Positions 8,801 to 17,736 are shown, numbered from the stretch's first letter. The stretch: DNA of 64,000 nucleotides from an uncultured bacterium (GCA_905214465.1 CAJMMD010000007.1:16385-80384), one strand, 5' to 3'. Made by a program: numbers and translations. Notes: generated from the letters alone by a model not told the origin.

Positions 8801-9949
8801 TCATTCCCCCTTCCCGATAACGACGTCATTTCCAACGACGGCCGTATCCTTGGTGGTATCGACAGAGCCGAGCTTCACGCCCTCTTCGACCGTGGAGTTC
8901 TCGCCCAAAATAGCGCGGCAGATGTGCGCGCCGCTCTTAACGTGCGCACCCGGCAGCAGCACGGAGTCCTCGACCACGGCGCGCTCCTCGATGATGACAT
9001 CGGTCGAAAGGATCGAGTGGCGAGCGGTGCCGTAGATCTTGCAGCCGTTGGAGACCAGGCAGTCGTCCAGGCGGCCGTCCGGTCCAATGTAGTGCGGCGG
9101 ACGCGTGGTGATGTTGGACATGATGGGGAAGTTCTTGTCAAACAGATCGAACTCGGGGTTGTTGCCCAGCAGGTCCATCGAGGTCTCGTGGAAGCTGGCG
9201 ATGGTGCCGACGTCCTTCCAAAAGCCGTGGAACTCGTAGCTGTACAGGCGCTTGTTCTCGCCGAGCAGCTTGGGGATGATGTCCTTGCCAAAGTCGTGGC
9301 TCGAGCGCTGGTCCAGAGCATCCTCCTCGAGCGCCTCGATCAGCACGTCGGCCGAGAAGATGTAGATGCCCATGGACGCGAGGTTCGAATCGGGTTTCTC
9401 GGGCTTCTCGGTGAACTTGGTGATGCGGCCGTCCTCGGGGTCGGTGGTCAGGATGCCAAAGCGGCTGGCCTCCTCCCACGGCACGGGCATAACGCTCACC
9501 GTGAGGTCGGCGTTGTTCTCAATGTGCGTCTTGAGCATCTTGCGGTAGTCCATGCGATACAGGTGATCGCCCGAAAGAATCAGGACGTACTTGGGGTCGT
9601 TGGCCTTGATGTAGTCGAGGTTCTGCGTAATGGCGTCGGCCGTGCCCGCATACCAGGCGCCACCGGTCTGCGTCTCGTACGGCGGCAGGATCGACACGCC
9701 GCCGTCACGGCTGTCCAGATCCCACGCCTCGCCGGAGCCCACGTAGGCATGCAGCAGGTAGGGACGGTACTGCGTCAGAACGCCCACCGTGTCGATACCC
9801 GAGTTGGAGCAGTTGGAGAGCGAAAAGTCGATAATGCGGAACTTGCCACCAAAGCTAACCGCCGGCTTAGCGATCTTTTGGGTGAGTGCCCCCAATCGGC
9901 TGCCCTGTCCTCCTGCGAGGAGCATCGCGATGCATTCTTTCTTACTCAT
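8801..9949 (-). CDS. glgC: Glucose-1-phosphate adenylyltransferase, catalytic subunit
   Basis: Makes ADP-glucose from ATP and glucose-1-phosphate, the committed step of glycogen synthesis. The N-terminal loop [16 protein letters not shown] and the [19 protein letters not shown] segment are intact, as are [13 protein letters not shown] (metal-binding Asp), FTEKP and a C-terminal beta-helix ([20 protein letters not shown]). The 382-residue length is normal. It is tightly coupled to glgD. Confidence 0.95.
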   Translation of the reverse strand: MSKKECIAMLLAGGQGSRLGALTQKIAKPAVSFGGKFRIIDFSLSNCSNSGIDTVGVLTQYRPYLLHAYVGSGEAWDLDSRDGGVSILPPYETQTGGAWYAGTADAITQNLDYIKANDPKYVLILSGDHLYRMDYRKMLKTHIENNADLTVSVMPVPWEEASRFGILTTDPEDGRITKFTEKPEKPDSNLASMGIYIFSADVLIEALEEDALDQRSSHDFGKDIIPKLLGENKRLYSYEFHGFWKDVGTIASFHETSMDLLGNNPEFDLFDKNFPIMSNITTRPPHYIGPDGRLDDCLVSNGCKIYGTARHSILSTDVIIEERAVVEDSVLLPGAHVKSGAHICRAILGENSTVEEGVKLGSVDTTKDTAVVGNDVVIGKGE

Positions 9950-9989
9950 CGATTTCTCCTTCTGTCATCGATGTTCCTAAACCCATTAG

Positions 9990-10020
9990 CGACGGGCACG
10001 GCGCTCGGTCGCGCCCGTCG
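9990..10020 (-). terminator. Hairpin between glgP and glgC
   Basis: A 10-bp stem with one mismatch (CGACGGGCAC against GCGCCCGTCG) lies in the 106-nt gap after glgP. There is no U-tract, so it could be an attenuator or processing element. Confidence 0.4.
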
Positions 10021-10055
10021 AGTAATGCCGTGTGGCAAAGGGGGCTCGCGCGCCT

Positions 10056-12482
10056 TTACGCGTGCCAGATCTCGTCGCGGTACTCGCGAATGGTGCGGTC
10101 GCTCGAGAACCAGCCGGAGGAGGCGGTGTTGAGCAGGGCCTTGCGGTTCCAGGTCTCCTGGTCACCATAGCTGTTCGTGAGCTTTTCCCATGTATCCACG
10201 TAGCTACGGAAGTCGGCCATGACCAGGTCGGGGTCGTTGTTGTTCATGAGCTCGTTATAGATGCTCTCGAAGTTGCCCGAAAGACCCGCAAACGTGTTGT
10301 CCTTGAGCTCGTCCATCACGCGGCCCAGACGCTCGCGGTCGCCGTTGAGGGTATCCCACGCAAAGTAGCTGTTCGATGCCCAGAGCTGCTCGACCTCGGG
10401 GGCGGTCAGGCCAAAGATGGCCTCGTTCTCGCGGCCGGCCAGATCGGCGATCTCGATGTTGGCGCCGTCGAGGGTGCCCAGCGTAATGGCGCCGTTCATC
10501 ATGAGCTTCATGTTGGACGTGCCCGAGGCCTCCTTGCCGGCCGTGGAGATCTGCTCCGAGATCTCGGCGGCGGGGTAGATGAGCTGGGCGTTGCTCACGC
10601 GGAAGTTGGGGATAAAGCAGACCTTCATGACCTCGTTGACGCGGGCGTCGTTGTTGATGACTTCGGCCACGGAGTTAATGAGGCGGATGGTCTCCTTGGC
10701 GAAGGTGTAGCTCGAGGCAGCCTTGCCGCTAAAGATGAAGGTCGTCGGCGTCACGTGGAAGTTGGGATCGGCGATGCGACGGTTGTAGATATCCATCACC
10801 TTCATGATGTTCATGAGCTGGCGCTTGTAGGCGTGGAAGCGCTTCACCTGAACATCGAAGACGGTGTTGGGGTCAATGACCAGACCGGTCTCGGCCTTAA
10901 CGTAGGCGGCCAGGCGCTCCTTGTTGGCGCGCTTGGAGGCACCCACGGCCTTCAGGAACTCGGTGTCGTCCTTAAACTCCTTGAGCTTCTCCAGCTCAAA
11001 GGCGTCCTTGAGCCAACCATCGCCAATGGCCTCGGTCACGAGTTTGGCATAGGTGGGGTTGGCCTCGGCAAAGAAGCGACGGTGCGAGATGCCGTTAGTC
11101 TTGTTGTTGAACTTCTCGGGCGTCAGGGCATAGAAGTCCTTGAGCACGATGTTCTTGATGATGTCGGAGTGGATCTTGGCCACGCCGTTGACGCTGTGGC
11201 TGCAGATCACGGACAGGTTGGCCATGCGAATCTCGCCGTCCCACAGGATGGCGGTCTGGCGCAGACGTTCCTGCCAGCCCTCCTGCGTGGTGTCGAACGA
11301 CTCGTGCCAACGACGGCTAATCTCGTCGATGATCTGGTACACGCGGGGGAGGAGCTTGGAGAACGTGCCGATGGGCCACTTCTCCAGGGCCTCGGGCAGG
11401 ATGGTGTGGTTGGTGTAGCTCACGACCTGCGTCACGATGTTCCAGGCGTCATCCCACTCGAGCTTCTTCTCGTCGATGAGGATACGCATGAGCTCGGGGC
11501 CGCACATGGCGGGGTGCGTATCGTTGGTGTGGATGGCCACAAACTGCGGCAGCAGCTCCCAGTTCTCGCCGCGCTCCTTCTCAAAGGTGTCGAGCAGGCT
11601 GTAGATGCCGGCCGAGACAAACAGGTACTCCTGCTTTAGGCGCAGCAGGCGACCGTGCTCGCCGGCGTCGTTGGGGTAGAGGATGGCGCTGATGGCCTCG
11701 GCTTCGGCACGCTCGGCATCGGCCAGGGCGTAGTCGCCGCGGTTGAAGGCCTCCAGATCGAAGTGCTCCTCGACCGGTTCGGCGGCCCAGACGCGCAGCT
11801 TGTTGACGGTCTCGCCGGCATAGCCCACCACGGGGATGTCATAAGGAACGGCCAGGATGTCCTGCGTATCTACCGTGCGGTAGAACGTGCGGCCGTTCTC
11901 CTCAAAGCCCTCAACATGGCCACCAAACTTAATGGTCACGGCCTTGTCCTGACGGCGGACCTCCCAAGGATAGCCGTGGGTGAGCCACTCGTCGGTGGCC
12001 TCGACCTGGCTGCCGTTGACGATCTCCTGCTTAAACAGGCCGTAGCGGTAGCGCATGCCGTTGCCGTAGCCGGCAATGCCCTCGGCTGCCATGGAATCCA
12101 GGAAGCATGCGGCCAGACGGCCCAGGCCGCCGTTGCCCAGAGCCGGATCGGGCTCCTGGTTCTCGATGACGGACAGGTCGAAGCCCATGTCGTCGAGCGC
12201 CTCGGCGACCATGTCGCGCACGCCAAAGTTGAGCAGGTAGTTGTCGAGCAGGCGACCGATCAAAAACTCGATCGAGAAGTAGTACACGCGCTTCTTGCCC
12301 TCGGCGGTGACGCGGGCGTCGCTCTTGGTGGCAACGGTGCGCGCCTTCTCGGCCACGAGCTTGGCCAGGGCGTTAAAGCGGTCGAGGTCGCCGGCGGCCT
12401 CGACGCTCTTGCCGCTGATGCTCATGACGGCATCGCGATAGAGCTCGGTAAACTCCTGCTTGTTGTCGAAGATCTTATTCAT
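10056..12482 (-). CDS. glgP: Glycogen/maltodextrin phosphorylase
   Basis: GT35 phosphorylase that releases glucose-1-phosphate from glycogen with PLP as cofactor. At 808 residues it is full length. The PLP-lysine region KEASGTSNMKLMMNGAITLGTLDGANIEI (shown here only as a landmark) is split by no frameshift; key elements are GTSNMK and GTLDGANIEI. GNGGLGRLAACFLDSMA near residue 130 and VFDVQVKRFHAYKRQ further on are also diagnostic. It sits between glgB and glgC, so breakdown and synthesis genes share the block. Confidence 0.95.
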   Translation of the reverse strand: MNKIFDNKQEFTELYRDAVMSISGKSVEAAGDLDRFNALAKLVAEKARTVATKSDARVTAEGKKRVYYFSIEFLIGRLLDNYLLNFGVRDMVAEALDDMGFDLSVIENQEPDPALGNGGLGRLAACFLDSMAAEGIAGYGNGMRYRYGLFKQEIVNGSQVEATDEWLTHGYPWEVRRQDKAVTIKFGGHVEGFEENGRTFYRTVDTQDILAVPYDIPVVGYAGETVNKLRVWAAEPVEEHFDLEAFNRGDYALADAERAEAEAISAILYPNDAGEHGRLLRLKQEYLFVSAGIYSLLDTFEKERGENWELLPQFVAIHTNDTHPAMCGPELMRILIDEKKLEWDDAWNIVTQVVSYTNHTILPEALEKWPIGTFSKLLPRVYQIIDEISRRWHESFDTTQEGWQERLRQTAILWDGEIRMANLSVICSHSVNGVAKIHSDIIKNIVLKDFYALTPEKFNNKTNGISHRRFFAEANPTYAKLVTEAIGDGWLKDAFELEKLKEFKDDTEFLKAVGASKRANKERLAAYVKAETGLVIDPNTVFDVQVKRFHAYKRQLMNIMKVMDIYNRRIADPNFHVTPTTFIFSGKAASSYTFAKETIRLINSVAEVINNDARVNEVMKVCFIPNFRVSNAQLIYPAAEISEQISTAGKEASGTSNMKLMMNGAITLGTLDGANIEIADLAGRENEAIFGLTAPEVEQLWASNSYFAWDTLNGDRERLGRVMDELKDNTFAGLSGNFESIYNELMNNNDPDLVMADFRSYVDTWEKLTNSYGDQETWNRKALLNTASSGWFSSDRTIREYRDEIWHA

Positions 12483-12536
12483 ACGTTCCTTTCCCCCGGG
12501 GATGTTTCTCCCGGAACGGTTATGACTTGTATCCTA

Positions 12537-12551
12537 CGCCCCGTCGGGGCG
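12537..12551 (-). terminator. Short GC hairpin between glgB and glgP
   Basis: A 6-bp perfect stem (CGCCCC/GGGGCG, 3-nt loop) lies in the 94-nt glgB-glgP gap. It is weak evidence for termination and may only modulate read-through. Confidence 0.35.
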
Positions 12552-12576
12552 GGTAATTACAGCTGTAACGGCTTTG

Positions 12577-14835
12577 TTACGCTTCCTTGGCAGACGGCTT
12601 AACAGAAGCAGACTTGGCCTTGGTAGCGGCCTTTTTGGCAGCCGGCTTCTTGGCCGCGGTCTTGGAAGCGGTCTTAGCGGCGGACTTGGCAGCCTTCGCT
12701 TTAGCCGGAGCCTTCTTGGCGGCCGCGGGCTTAGGCTTTACCGAGGACGTGCGCTTTTTGGGCGCAGCCTTGGGCTCCTCGACCACGGGCGGCTTATAGC
12801 TGCTGGGGCCACGGCGCTTAAGCACCACGCCTGCCAGGCCGGGAACCTTAATCTCAATAGAGTCCATCTGCCCGTTCCAGGGATAGGGCTCGCTCGAGCA
12901 GGTGTAGGGCTCCTCACCGGCGTATCCGCTGCCGCCAAACTCGGGACGGTCGGAGTCGAAGATGACCTCCCAGTCACCCTCGCGTGGCACGCCCACGCGG
13001 AAGCTCTCGTAGCTTGCCGGATCAAAGTTGATCAAGATCACCAGGTCGTCATCGACGTCCTCGCCCTGACGCACAAAGCTCACGATGGACTGCTTGGAGT
13101 TGTCCGCATCGATCCAGGTAAAGCCGTCGTCGGTGTAGCCGCGCTCGTACAAGGCGGGCTCGGCGGTGTACAGGTGATTGAGCGCCTTAATGAACGCCTG
13201 ATGATGACGGTGGGTCTCGTACTCCTCGGTCAGGAACCACTGGATGGACTCGTAGTAGCGCCACTCGATAAACTGGCCGATCTCGTTGCCCATAAAGTTG
13301 AGCTTGGCACCGGGATGCGTCATCTGGTAGAAGGCCAGCGTGCGCAGGCCGGCAAACTGGCGCCACCAGTCGCCCGGCATGCGGCCGATGAGCGAGCACT
13401 TGCCGTGCACGACCTCGTCGTGGCTCAGCGGGCAGATGAAGTTCTCGGTAAAGGCGTACATGATGGAGAACGTGAGCAGGCCGTGGTTGCCGGGGCGCCA
13501 CGGAAAATCGGTCTGCATGTAGTGCAGGGTGTCGTTCATCCAGCCCATGTCCCACTTGTAGTGGAACCCCAGGCCGCCGTCCTGCGGCGGGTAGGTCACG
13601 AGCGGCCACGCGGTGGACTCCTCGGCCATCATCATCACGTCGGGGTAGTGCGCCTCCACGGCGCAGTTGACCTGGCGGATAAACGCGCTGGCGTCCAGGT
13701 CCTCCTCGGTACCGTACTTGTTGAACTTCTTTTGCCCCGGATCGTCGATGCCAAAGTTGAGGTACAGCATGCTGGACACGCCGTCCATGCGAATGCCGTC
13801 AACGTGGAAGTTCTCGAGCCAGTACAGCACGTTGGAGACCAGGAAGGAGCGGACCTCGCCGCGGGCGAAGTCGAACTTGTGCGTGCCCCAGTTGGGGTGA
13901 ATCTCATGCTCAAACAGCATGTGACCGTTAAAGGTGGCAAGGCCGTGGGAGTCGGCGCAAAAACCGCCGGGCACCCAGTCCATGATCACGCCGATGCCTG
14001 CCTCGTGGCACGCATCGATAAAGTGCATGAGCTGCTGTGGGTTGCCGTAGCGCGACGTGGCGGCATAGTAGCCGGTCGTCTGGTAGCCCCAGGAGCCATC
14101 GAATGGATGCTCCATAAGCGGCATGACCTCGATATGTGTGTAGCCCATGTCGCGCACGTAGTCCACGAGCTCCACCGACAGGTCGTCGTAGGTGTAAAAC
14201 TCGCCGCGCTGCGCGGGGAAGGGATCCATGGGGCCGGGGTAGTTACCGAACTCGTCCGGCTCGCCCTGCGGCGCGTCGCCGTGGCGCTTCCATGAGCCAA
14301 TATGCACCTCGTAGATGTTGAGTGGCTGTGACATGTGGTTATGGCCGGCGCGGCGCTTGAGCCACGCGGCGTCGTTCCACTTGTAGCCATCCAGGGTCCA
14401 CAGCACGCTGGCGGTACCCGGAGGGCACTCGGCCTTAAAGGCATACGGATCGGCCTTATAGAGCTTTTCTCCCTCGTTTGTCTCGATGAGATATTTATAG
14501 AGTTGGCCCTGCTCGGCGCCAGGAATAAAGCCTTCCCAGATAGCGCTCGTATGCACGGGCACCAGCGGGTTGGCTTCCTCATCCCAGTCGTTAAATTCGC
14601 CAATGACATGGACGCTCTTTACGTCGGGCGCCCAAACGCAAAAACGCCAGCCGCGCGTACGGTTCTGCGTGTCGGGGTGCGCGCCCATCTTTTCCCAGCT
14701 GCGTTCCCACGTGCCGATGCCAAATAGATAGACATCGTCCTTGGTGAGCTCCGGTGCGTGCGGGGCGGCTTTACGGGTTGCGGGCTTTTTAGCCGTTGGC
14801 TTTAGCTTTGTATCGCTCACGTTTGATCCCATCAT
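12577..14835 (-). CDS. glgB: 1,4-alpha-glucan branching enzyme with basic Lys/Ala-rich ends
   Basis: GH13 branching enzyme that makes alpha-1,6 branches in glycogen. A CBM48 domain (RFCVWAPDVKSVHVIGEFNDW) precedes the barrel, where GIRMDGVSSMLY holds the nucleophile Asp, MMMAEESTAWP the acid Glu and PLSHDEVVHGK the transition-state Asp. About 75 C-terminal residues are a KKAPAKAKAAKSAAK-like basic tail, and the N-terminus (KPTAKKPATRKAA) is similar, echoing the glgA tail. The start is uncertain: tandem ATGs at 14835 and 14832 lack a clear ribosome site, while GTG at 14820 (MSDTKLKP) has GGGA 6 nt upstream. First gene of the glycogen block. Confidence 0.92.
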   Translation of the reverse strand: MMGSNVSDTKLKPTAKKPATRKAAPHAPELTKDDVYLFGIGTWERSWEKMGAHPDTQNRTRGWRFCVWAPDVKSVHVIGEFNDWDEEANPLVPVHTSAIWEGFIPGAEQGQLYKYLIETNEGEKLYKADPYAFKAECPPGTASVLWTLDGYKWNDAAWLKRRAGHNHMSQPLNIYEVHIGSWKRHGDAPQGEPDEFGNYPGPMDPFPAQRGEFYTYDDLSVELVDYVRDMGYTHIEVMPLMEHPFDGSWGYQTTGYYAATSRYGNPQQLMHFIDACHEAGIGVIMDWVPGGFCADSHGLATFNGHMLFEHEIHPNWGTHKFDFARGEVRSFLVSNVLYWLENFHVDGIRMDGVSSMLYLNFGIDDPGQKKFNKYGTEEDLDASAFIRQVNCAVEAHYPDVMMMAEESTAWPLVTYPPQDGGLGFHYKWDMGWMNDTLHYMQTDFPWRPGNHGLLTFSIMYAFTENFICPLSHDEVVHGKCSLIGRMPGDWWRQFAGLRTLAFYQMTHPGAKLNFMGNEIGQFIEWRYYESIQWFLTEEYETHRHHQAFIKALNHLYTAEPALYERGYTDDGFTWIDADNSKQSIVSFVRQGEDVDDDLVILINFDPASYESFRVGVPREGDWEVIFDSDRPEFGGSGYAGEEPYTCSSEPYPWNGQMDSIEIKVPGLAGVVLKRRGPSSYKPPVVEEPKAAPKKRTSSVKPKPAAAKKAPAKAKAAKSAAKTASKTAAKKPAAKKAATKAKSASVKPSAKEA

Positions 14836-15056
14836 GACGCGGCAGCGTGTTGCCTTGGTGACTAGATGCGAAAGGTCCAAGGCTGCACGAATCGAAGGGA
14901 CGGCGATAGTTCTATGATTCGTTCCACCTCGCGTGCTCGGTGGAACTTTCGGCAGAAACTACGATAACACCTGTACGTTACTTTTATGAAGGAAAGTGGT
15001 TTTAGGGCGGCGTTTAATCGGTAAGCGCCATGTTTAGACCACTGGCAGAATTGCCG

Positions 15057-15144
15057 TGGTAAAACTCTTGACAGTTTTACCAATTAGGGTTTCAAGATTG
15101 TTAGTCTGACGTTTGGTAAAACGTTTTTAGCAGGATGTTTACCA
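15057..15144. promoter_or_regulatory. Operator cluster in the glgB/HAD divergent region
   Basis: A perfect inverted repeat TGGTAAAACT-N6-AGTTTTACCA occupies 15057-15082. A further TGGTAAAACGTTTTT lies at 15114-15128 and GTTTACCA at 15137-15144, ending 22 nt before the HAD start codon. The same core occurs upstream of the GH13-GH77 gene. A LacI/MalR-type regulator acting on both directions is inferred; no such gene is in the window. Confidence 0.5.
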
Positions 15145-15166
15145 TTTGACATCGAAAGGTTTGTTT

Positions 15167-15856
15167 ATGTCCCAGACCGCCGCCCCCAACGTTGCTTTTA
15201 TTTTCGATTGCGACGGCACACTGGTTAATAGCACCCCCGTTTGGGCCTATGCCCAGCCCGAGTTATTGCACCGCCACGGAGTTGACGTGACGGTCGACGA
15301 TTTTGCCCAGTTTGAGCATTTGTCGCTCGAGGATGAGTGTCAGGCATACCACGACACGTGGGGCATTGGCGAGAATGGCGAGGAGCTGTATCGCGAGCTG
15401 AGCGACATCCTGATCGATGGCTACTCCAAGGTGCCGCCGCGCGAGGGGCTCCTGGCATTTTTGGAGCAGGCGAAGGCGGCGGGCATTGCCATGTGCGTGG
15501 CTACGTCCACGCCGGCCGAGCTGGTGCAGTCCGCGCTTGCGGGCGCCGGGCTCGATGCCTACATGGAGTTTGTGACCACCACGGGCGAGGCGGGACGTTC
15601 CAAACAGTTCCCCGACGTATACGAGCTGGCGCTTCGCCGTCTGGAGGGGCGCCATGGGCACAAGTTTGAGCGCTCATGGGTGTTTGAGGACGCCGTCTTT
15701 GGCCTAAAGAGCTCTGGCTCCGCCGGCTTTAAGCGCGTGGGTATCTATGACCCGCATGGCCGTATGGAGCGCGACGATGTGCGCGCCAACTGCGATATCT
15801 TTATCGACAGCTACGAGGAGCTGGATCTGGCCCGCGTGCTTTCGTTTGAGGGATAG
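15167..15856 (+). CDS. HAD-superfamily hydrolase, beta-phosphoglucomutase/phosphatase-like
   Basis: A 229-residue HAD protein with motif I FIFDCDGTLVNS, a cap domain, a motif II segment ATSTPAE and a motif III/IV region SWVFEDAVFGLKSS. The DCDGT form and the cap type fit the phosphatase/phosphoglucomutase branch (subfamily I). Substrate is unknown. The ATG at 15167 is used because GAAAGG lies 7 nt upstream and MSQTAAPN leads straight into motif I. Its upstream region carries repeated TGGTAAAAC sites, so it may be co-regulated with glycogen genes and act on a sugar phosphate. It is followed 9 nt later by the thiamine pyrophosphokinase gene. Confidence 0.8.
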   Translation: MSQTAAPNVAFIFDCDGTLVNSTPVWAYAQPELLHRHGVDVTVDDFAQFEHLSLEDECQAYHDTWGIGENGEELYRELSDILIDGYSKVPPREGLLAFLEQAKAAGIAMCVATSTPAELVQSALAGAGLDAYMEFVTTTGEAGRSKQFPDVYELALRRLEGRHGHKFERSWVFEDAVFGLKSSGSAGFKRVGIYDPHGRMERDDVRANCDIFIDSYEELDLARVLSFEG

Positions 15857-15865
15857 GCGAGGACC

Positions 15866-16507
15866 GTGGCTTGCAAGGTATTAGTGGTCTGCGGCTCGCC
15901 CGTGGTGGCGAGCGCGGATCTGCTGCGCCAGCTGGCGGGGGAGTGCGACCACGTTGTCGCCGTGGACCGCGGCCTGGATGCCCTTCTGGGTGCGGGACTA
16001 AGCTGCGACGTGTATGTGGGGGATGCCGACACGGTAAGTGACGCGGGTCGTGCGTTGGTCGATGCCGCCACCGACTTTGAAGTTGAGCGTCACGACCCCT
16101 ACAAAGACTATACCGACCTGGCGCTGGCGCTCGATTCCGTCCGACGCCGCTGGCCAGGTGCCGAAGTGGTTGCGACCTGCGCCACGGGCGGCCGCCCTGA
16201 TATGGCCCTAAGCGTCCTAGGCTTACTAGCCAACTACAAAGACGCCCCCGTCTGGATTGCCGAGGACGAGATCACGGCCCGCATTCTGCATGAAGGCGAA
16301 TCGTGGACCATCGAGGGCGTCGTGGACAAGACGTTCTCTATCATTGCTATAGCCCCTGGGACGGTGGTAAGCGAACGCGGCCTAGAGTGGGAGCTAGATC
16401 ACGCTTCGTTAGGTCTACTAACCGACACGGGCATCAGCAACGTCGTCAGGGGTACGGCCAAGATCCAAGTCCACCAAGGTGTTGCGATCGGTTATTTGCT
16501 GGCGTGA
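15866..16507 (+). CDS. Thiamine pyrophosphokinase
   Basis: Transfers pyrophosphate from ATP to thiamine to make thiamine diphosphate. The 213-residue protein shows the family's VDRGLDALL segment, the metal-binding GDADTVSDAG loop (GDxD), the DPYKDYTDLALAL motif and a C-terminal beta-sandwich ending in HQGVAIGYLL. It starts with GTG after GCGAGGA and is probably co-transcribed with the HAD gene. ThDP made here would serve, among others, the MenD-like enzyme at 29.5 kb, but that link is only inference. Confidence 0.85.
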   Translation: MACKVLVVCGSPVVASADLLRQLAGECDHVVAVDRGLDALLGAGLSCDVYVGDADTVSDAGRALVDAATDFEVERHDPYKDYTDLALALDSVRRRWPGAEVVATCATGGRPDMALSVLGLLANYKDAPVWIAEDEITARILHEGESWTIEGVVDKTFSIIAIAPGTVVSERGLEWELDHASLGLLTDTGISNVVRGTAKIQVHQGVAIGYLLA

Positions 16508-16539
16508 GGGTTTTATCGGGACGGGGCTGAATTGGATAA

Positions 16540-16556
16540 TTTTGGCAAAGCCAAAA
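16540..16556. terminator. Hairpin between convergent transcripts
   Basis: A perfect 7-bp stem TTTTGGC/GCCAAAA with an AAA loop lies between the end of the thiamine pyrophosphokinase gene and the convergent HEPN-like gene. It is U-rich at the base in either direction. Confidence 0.45.
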
Positions 16557-16572
16557 AGGGTATATACAATCA

Positions 16573-16684
16573 GTGGTTGGAAGTTGTTAAACGATCGGTT
16601 GGTTTCCGTAAACGGGATTCTGTTTAATCCAACCACTTATCTAACAACCCGCTCATATGCAAATCCAACCACGTGCTTAACAAC
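16573..16684. repeat. Cluster of CCAACCAC/AACAAC repeats, distal end of the HEPN-like operon
   Basis: Two direct copies of AATCCAACCAC-N6-AACAAC lie at 16626-16648 and 16662-16684, 36 bp apart and ending 1 nt before the operon's last codon. A reversed, permuted copy (GTGGTTGGAAGTTGTT) is at 16573-16588. A third direct copy lies beyond the other end of the operon. Confidence 0.6.
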
Positions 16685-16685
16685 T

Positions 16686-17375
16686 TTACTTTTTGATTAA
16701 AGGCCTGAAGTCCACCACGCCTTGGCGGGAAAGTCCTTTCCCCGTCGAGTATTCTCGATCGCGCTCGGGGTCTTCCTCGACGAATTTGCACACACCCTTT
16801 GCTATGAGAGAGATGAGCCCTTCAAGCTTGATGACGCAATCGAACTCGCAGTCCTGTTGGCTTCCATGTCCGATTCCTTTATGCCCATAACTCGCGATTA
16901 TCCCGCGCGCATCGCCCTGTACGCAAACCCCGATGGCTTTGTAGGGGCTATAGTCTTCGCCCCTTCCCTCGATGACCGACGACCCCGCATGGATCACCGC
17001 GCAGCGAAGCTGATAGAGATCCGATGCCGTAAAGATGCCTCGCTTCTCTATCGTCTCAAACTCCTCTTTTATCTCATCTGGGCGCTTCTCGCCCTTGCGC
17101 GCATTGGTCATTTTTCTCCCATCGTTCGGGAGCCCCAGGTACTCCTCGCACCATTTCCGGTAATCCGTCCCGTCGATGTTTGCGCATACGTCTGGGATGG
17201 TCACTACGAGAGTCAAAGCGGCGAGCAGCAGCCCTGCGTCGAAGGCGTTTTCGCACTCTTCCACAAGCCTGCTGGGCGTACGGCAGACGACGGCGGGGAA
17301 CCCGTATTCGTTGTCGCTGCATTTTAAACACGTAGAGGGCATGGGCTCCCAATCGGCAATTGCTGTCATGCTCAT
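16686..17375 (-). CDS. Unknown protein with a HEPN-like RCAVIH motif
   Basis: A 229-residue soluble protein with no family I can name. It is largely helical in character and carries DLYQLRCAVIHAGSSV, where R124-x4-H129 matches the Rx4-6H signature of HEPN ribonucleases. Several cysteines near the N-terminus (CLKCS) and a Glu/Lys-rich middle are visible. The gene starts inside the stop codon of the upstream 90-codon gene (ATGA), so the two are translationally coupled. The HEPN motif and the small acidic partner suggest a toxin-antitoxin or defence pair, but this is inference. The whole pair is bracketed by 23-bp repeats. Confidence 0.65.
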   Translation of the reverse strand: MSMTAIADWEPMPSTCLKCSDNEYGFPAVVCRTPSRLVEECENAFDAGLLLAALTLVVTIPDVCANIDGTDYRKWCEEYLGLPNDGRKMTNARKGEKRPDEIKEEFETIEKRGIFTASDLYQLRCAVIHAGSSVIEGRGEDYSPYKAIGVCVQGDARGIIASYGHKGIGHGSQQDCEFDCVIKLEGLISLIAKGVCKFVEEDPERDREYSTGKGLSRQGVVDFRPLIKK

Positions 17376-17644
17376 AACACCTCGCCCGTTTCTGTGTCGA
17401 TTCTCGGACCTGTCCTCGGTTCGATGAACTCATCCACCATCTCGTCGTCGCGGTCGCGCTCGGTCACGAAGAGCTGTCCCGGGACGTCGATGCGTGGGTC
17501 AATCGTTAGGCTGCTGCTCGCGATGTTGCGATCGAGATGCGGCTCAGCAGTCCCAGTAGTGTAGGCGGGGCGTAGCACTTCGCGCACGTAGTTGACGATA
17601 CCCAAAATCTCGTTCACGTAGTCGAACGCGAACTTCTCGGCCAT
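17372..17644 (-). CDS. Small acidic protein coupled to the HEPN-like gene
   Basis: A 90-residue protein that I do not recognise. The N-terminal third looks helical (AFDYVNEILGIVNYVREVL); the C-terminal part is acidic (ERDRDDEMVDEFIEPR) and probably disordered. It precedes and overlaps the HEPN-like gene by 4 nt, the usual layout of an antitoxin or immunity partner. No DNA-binding motif is evident. Confidence 0.55.
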   Translation of the reverse strand: MAEKFAFDYVNEILGIVNYVREVLRPAYTTGTAEPHLDRNIASSSLTIDPRIDVPGQLFVTERDRDDEMVDEFIEPRTGPRIDTETGEVL

Positions 17645-17713
17645 GGTCGGTCCTCCCAGGCAAAGACGATTTCAACCAGAGATTCTACAACTGCAATGAG
17701 TTGCTCCGCTTTA

Positions 17714-17736
17714 AATCCAACCATTGACTCAACAAA
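17714..17736 (+). repeat. Third copy of the AATCCAACCAY-N6-AACAAM repeat
   Basis: AATCCAACCAT-TGACTC-AACAAA lies 70 bp upstream of the small acidic gene, in the same orientation as the two copies at the other end of the operon. The spacing between the two conserved blocks is identical in all three. Confidence 0.55.

Noticed and set aside
10032..11639. A 535-codon plus-strand open frame antisense to glgP
   Set aside because: It lies entirely within the glgP coding sequence, has no family motif or ribosome site, and is expected from the high GC and codon bias.
16573..17736. CRISPR array
   Set aside because: The repeats are bipartite, only three direct copies exist and no regular spacers or cas genes are present.
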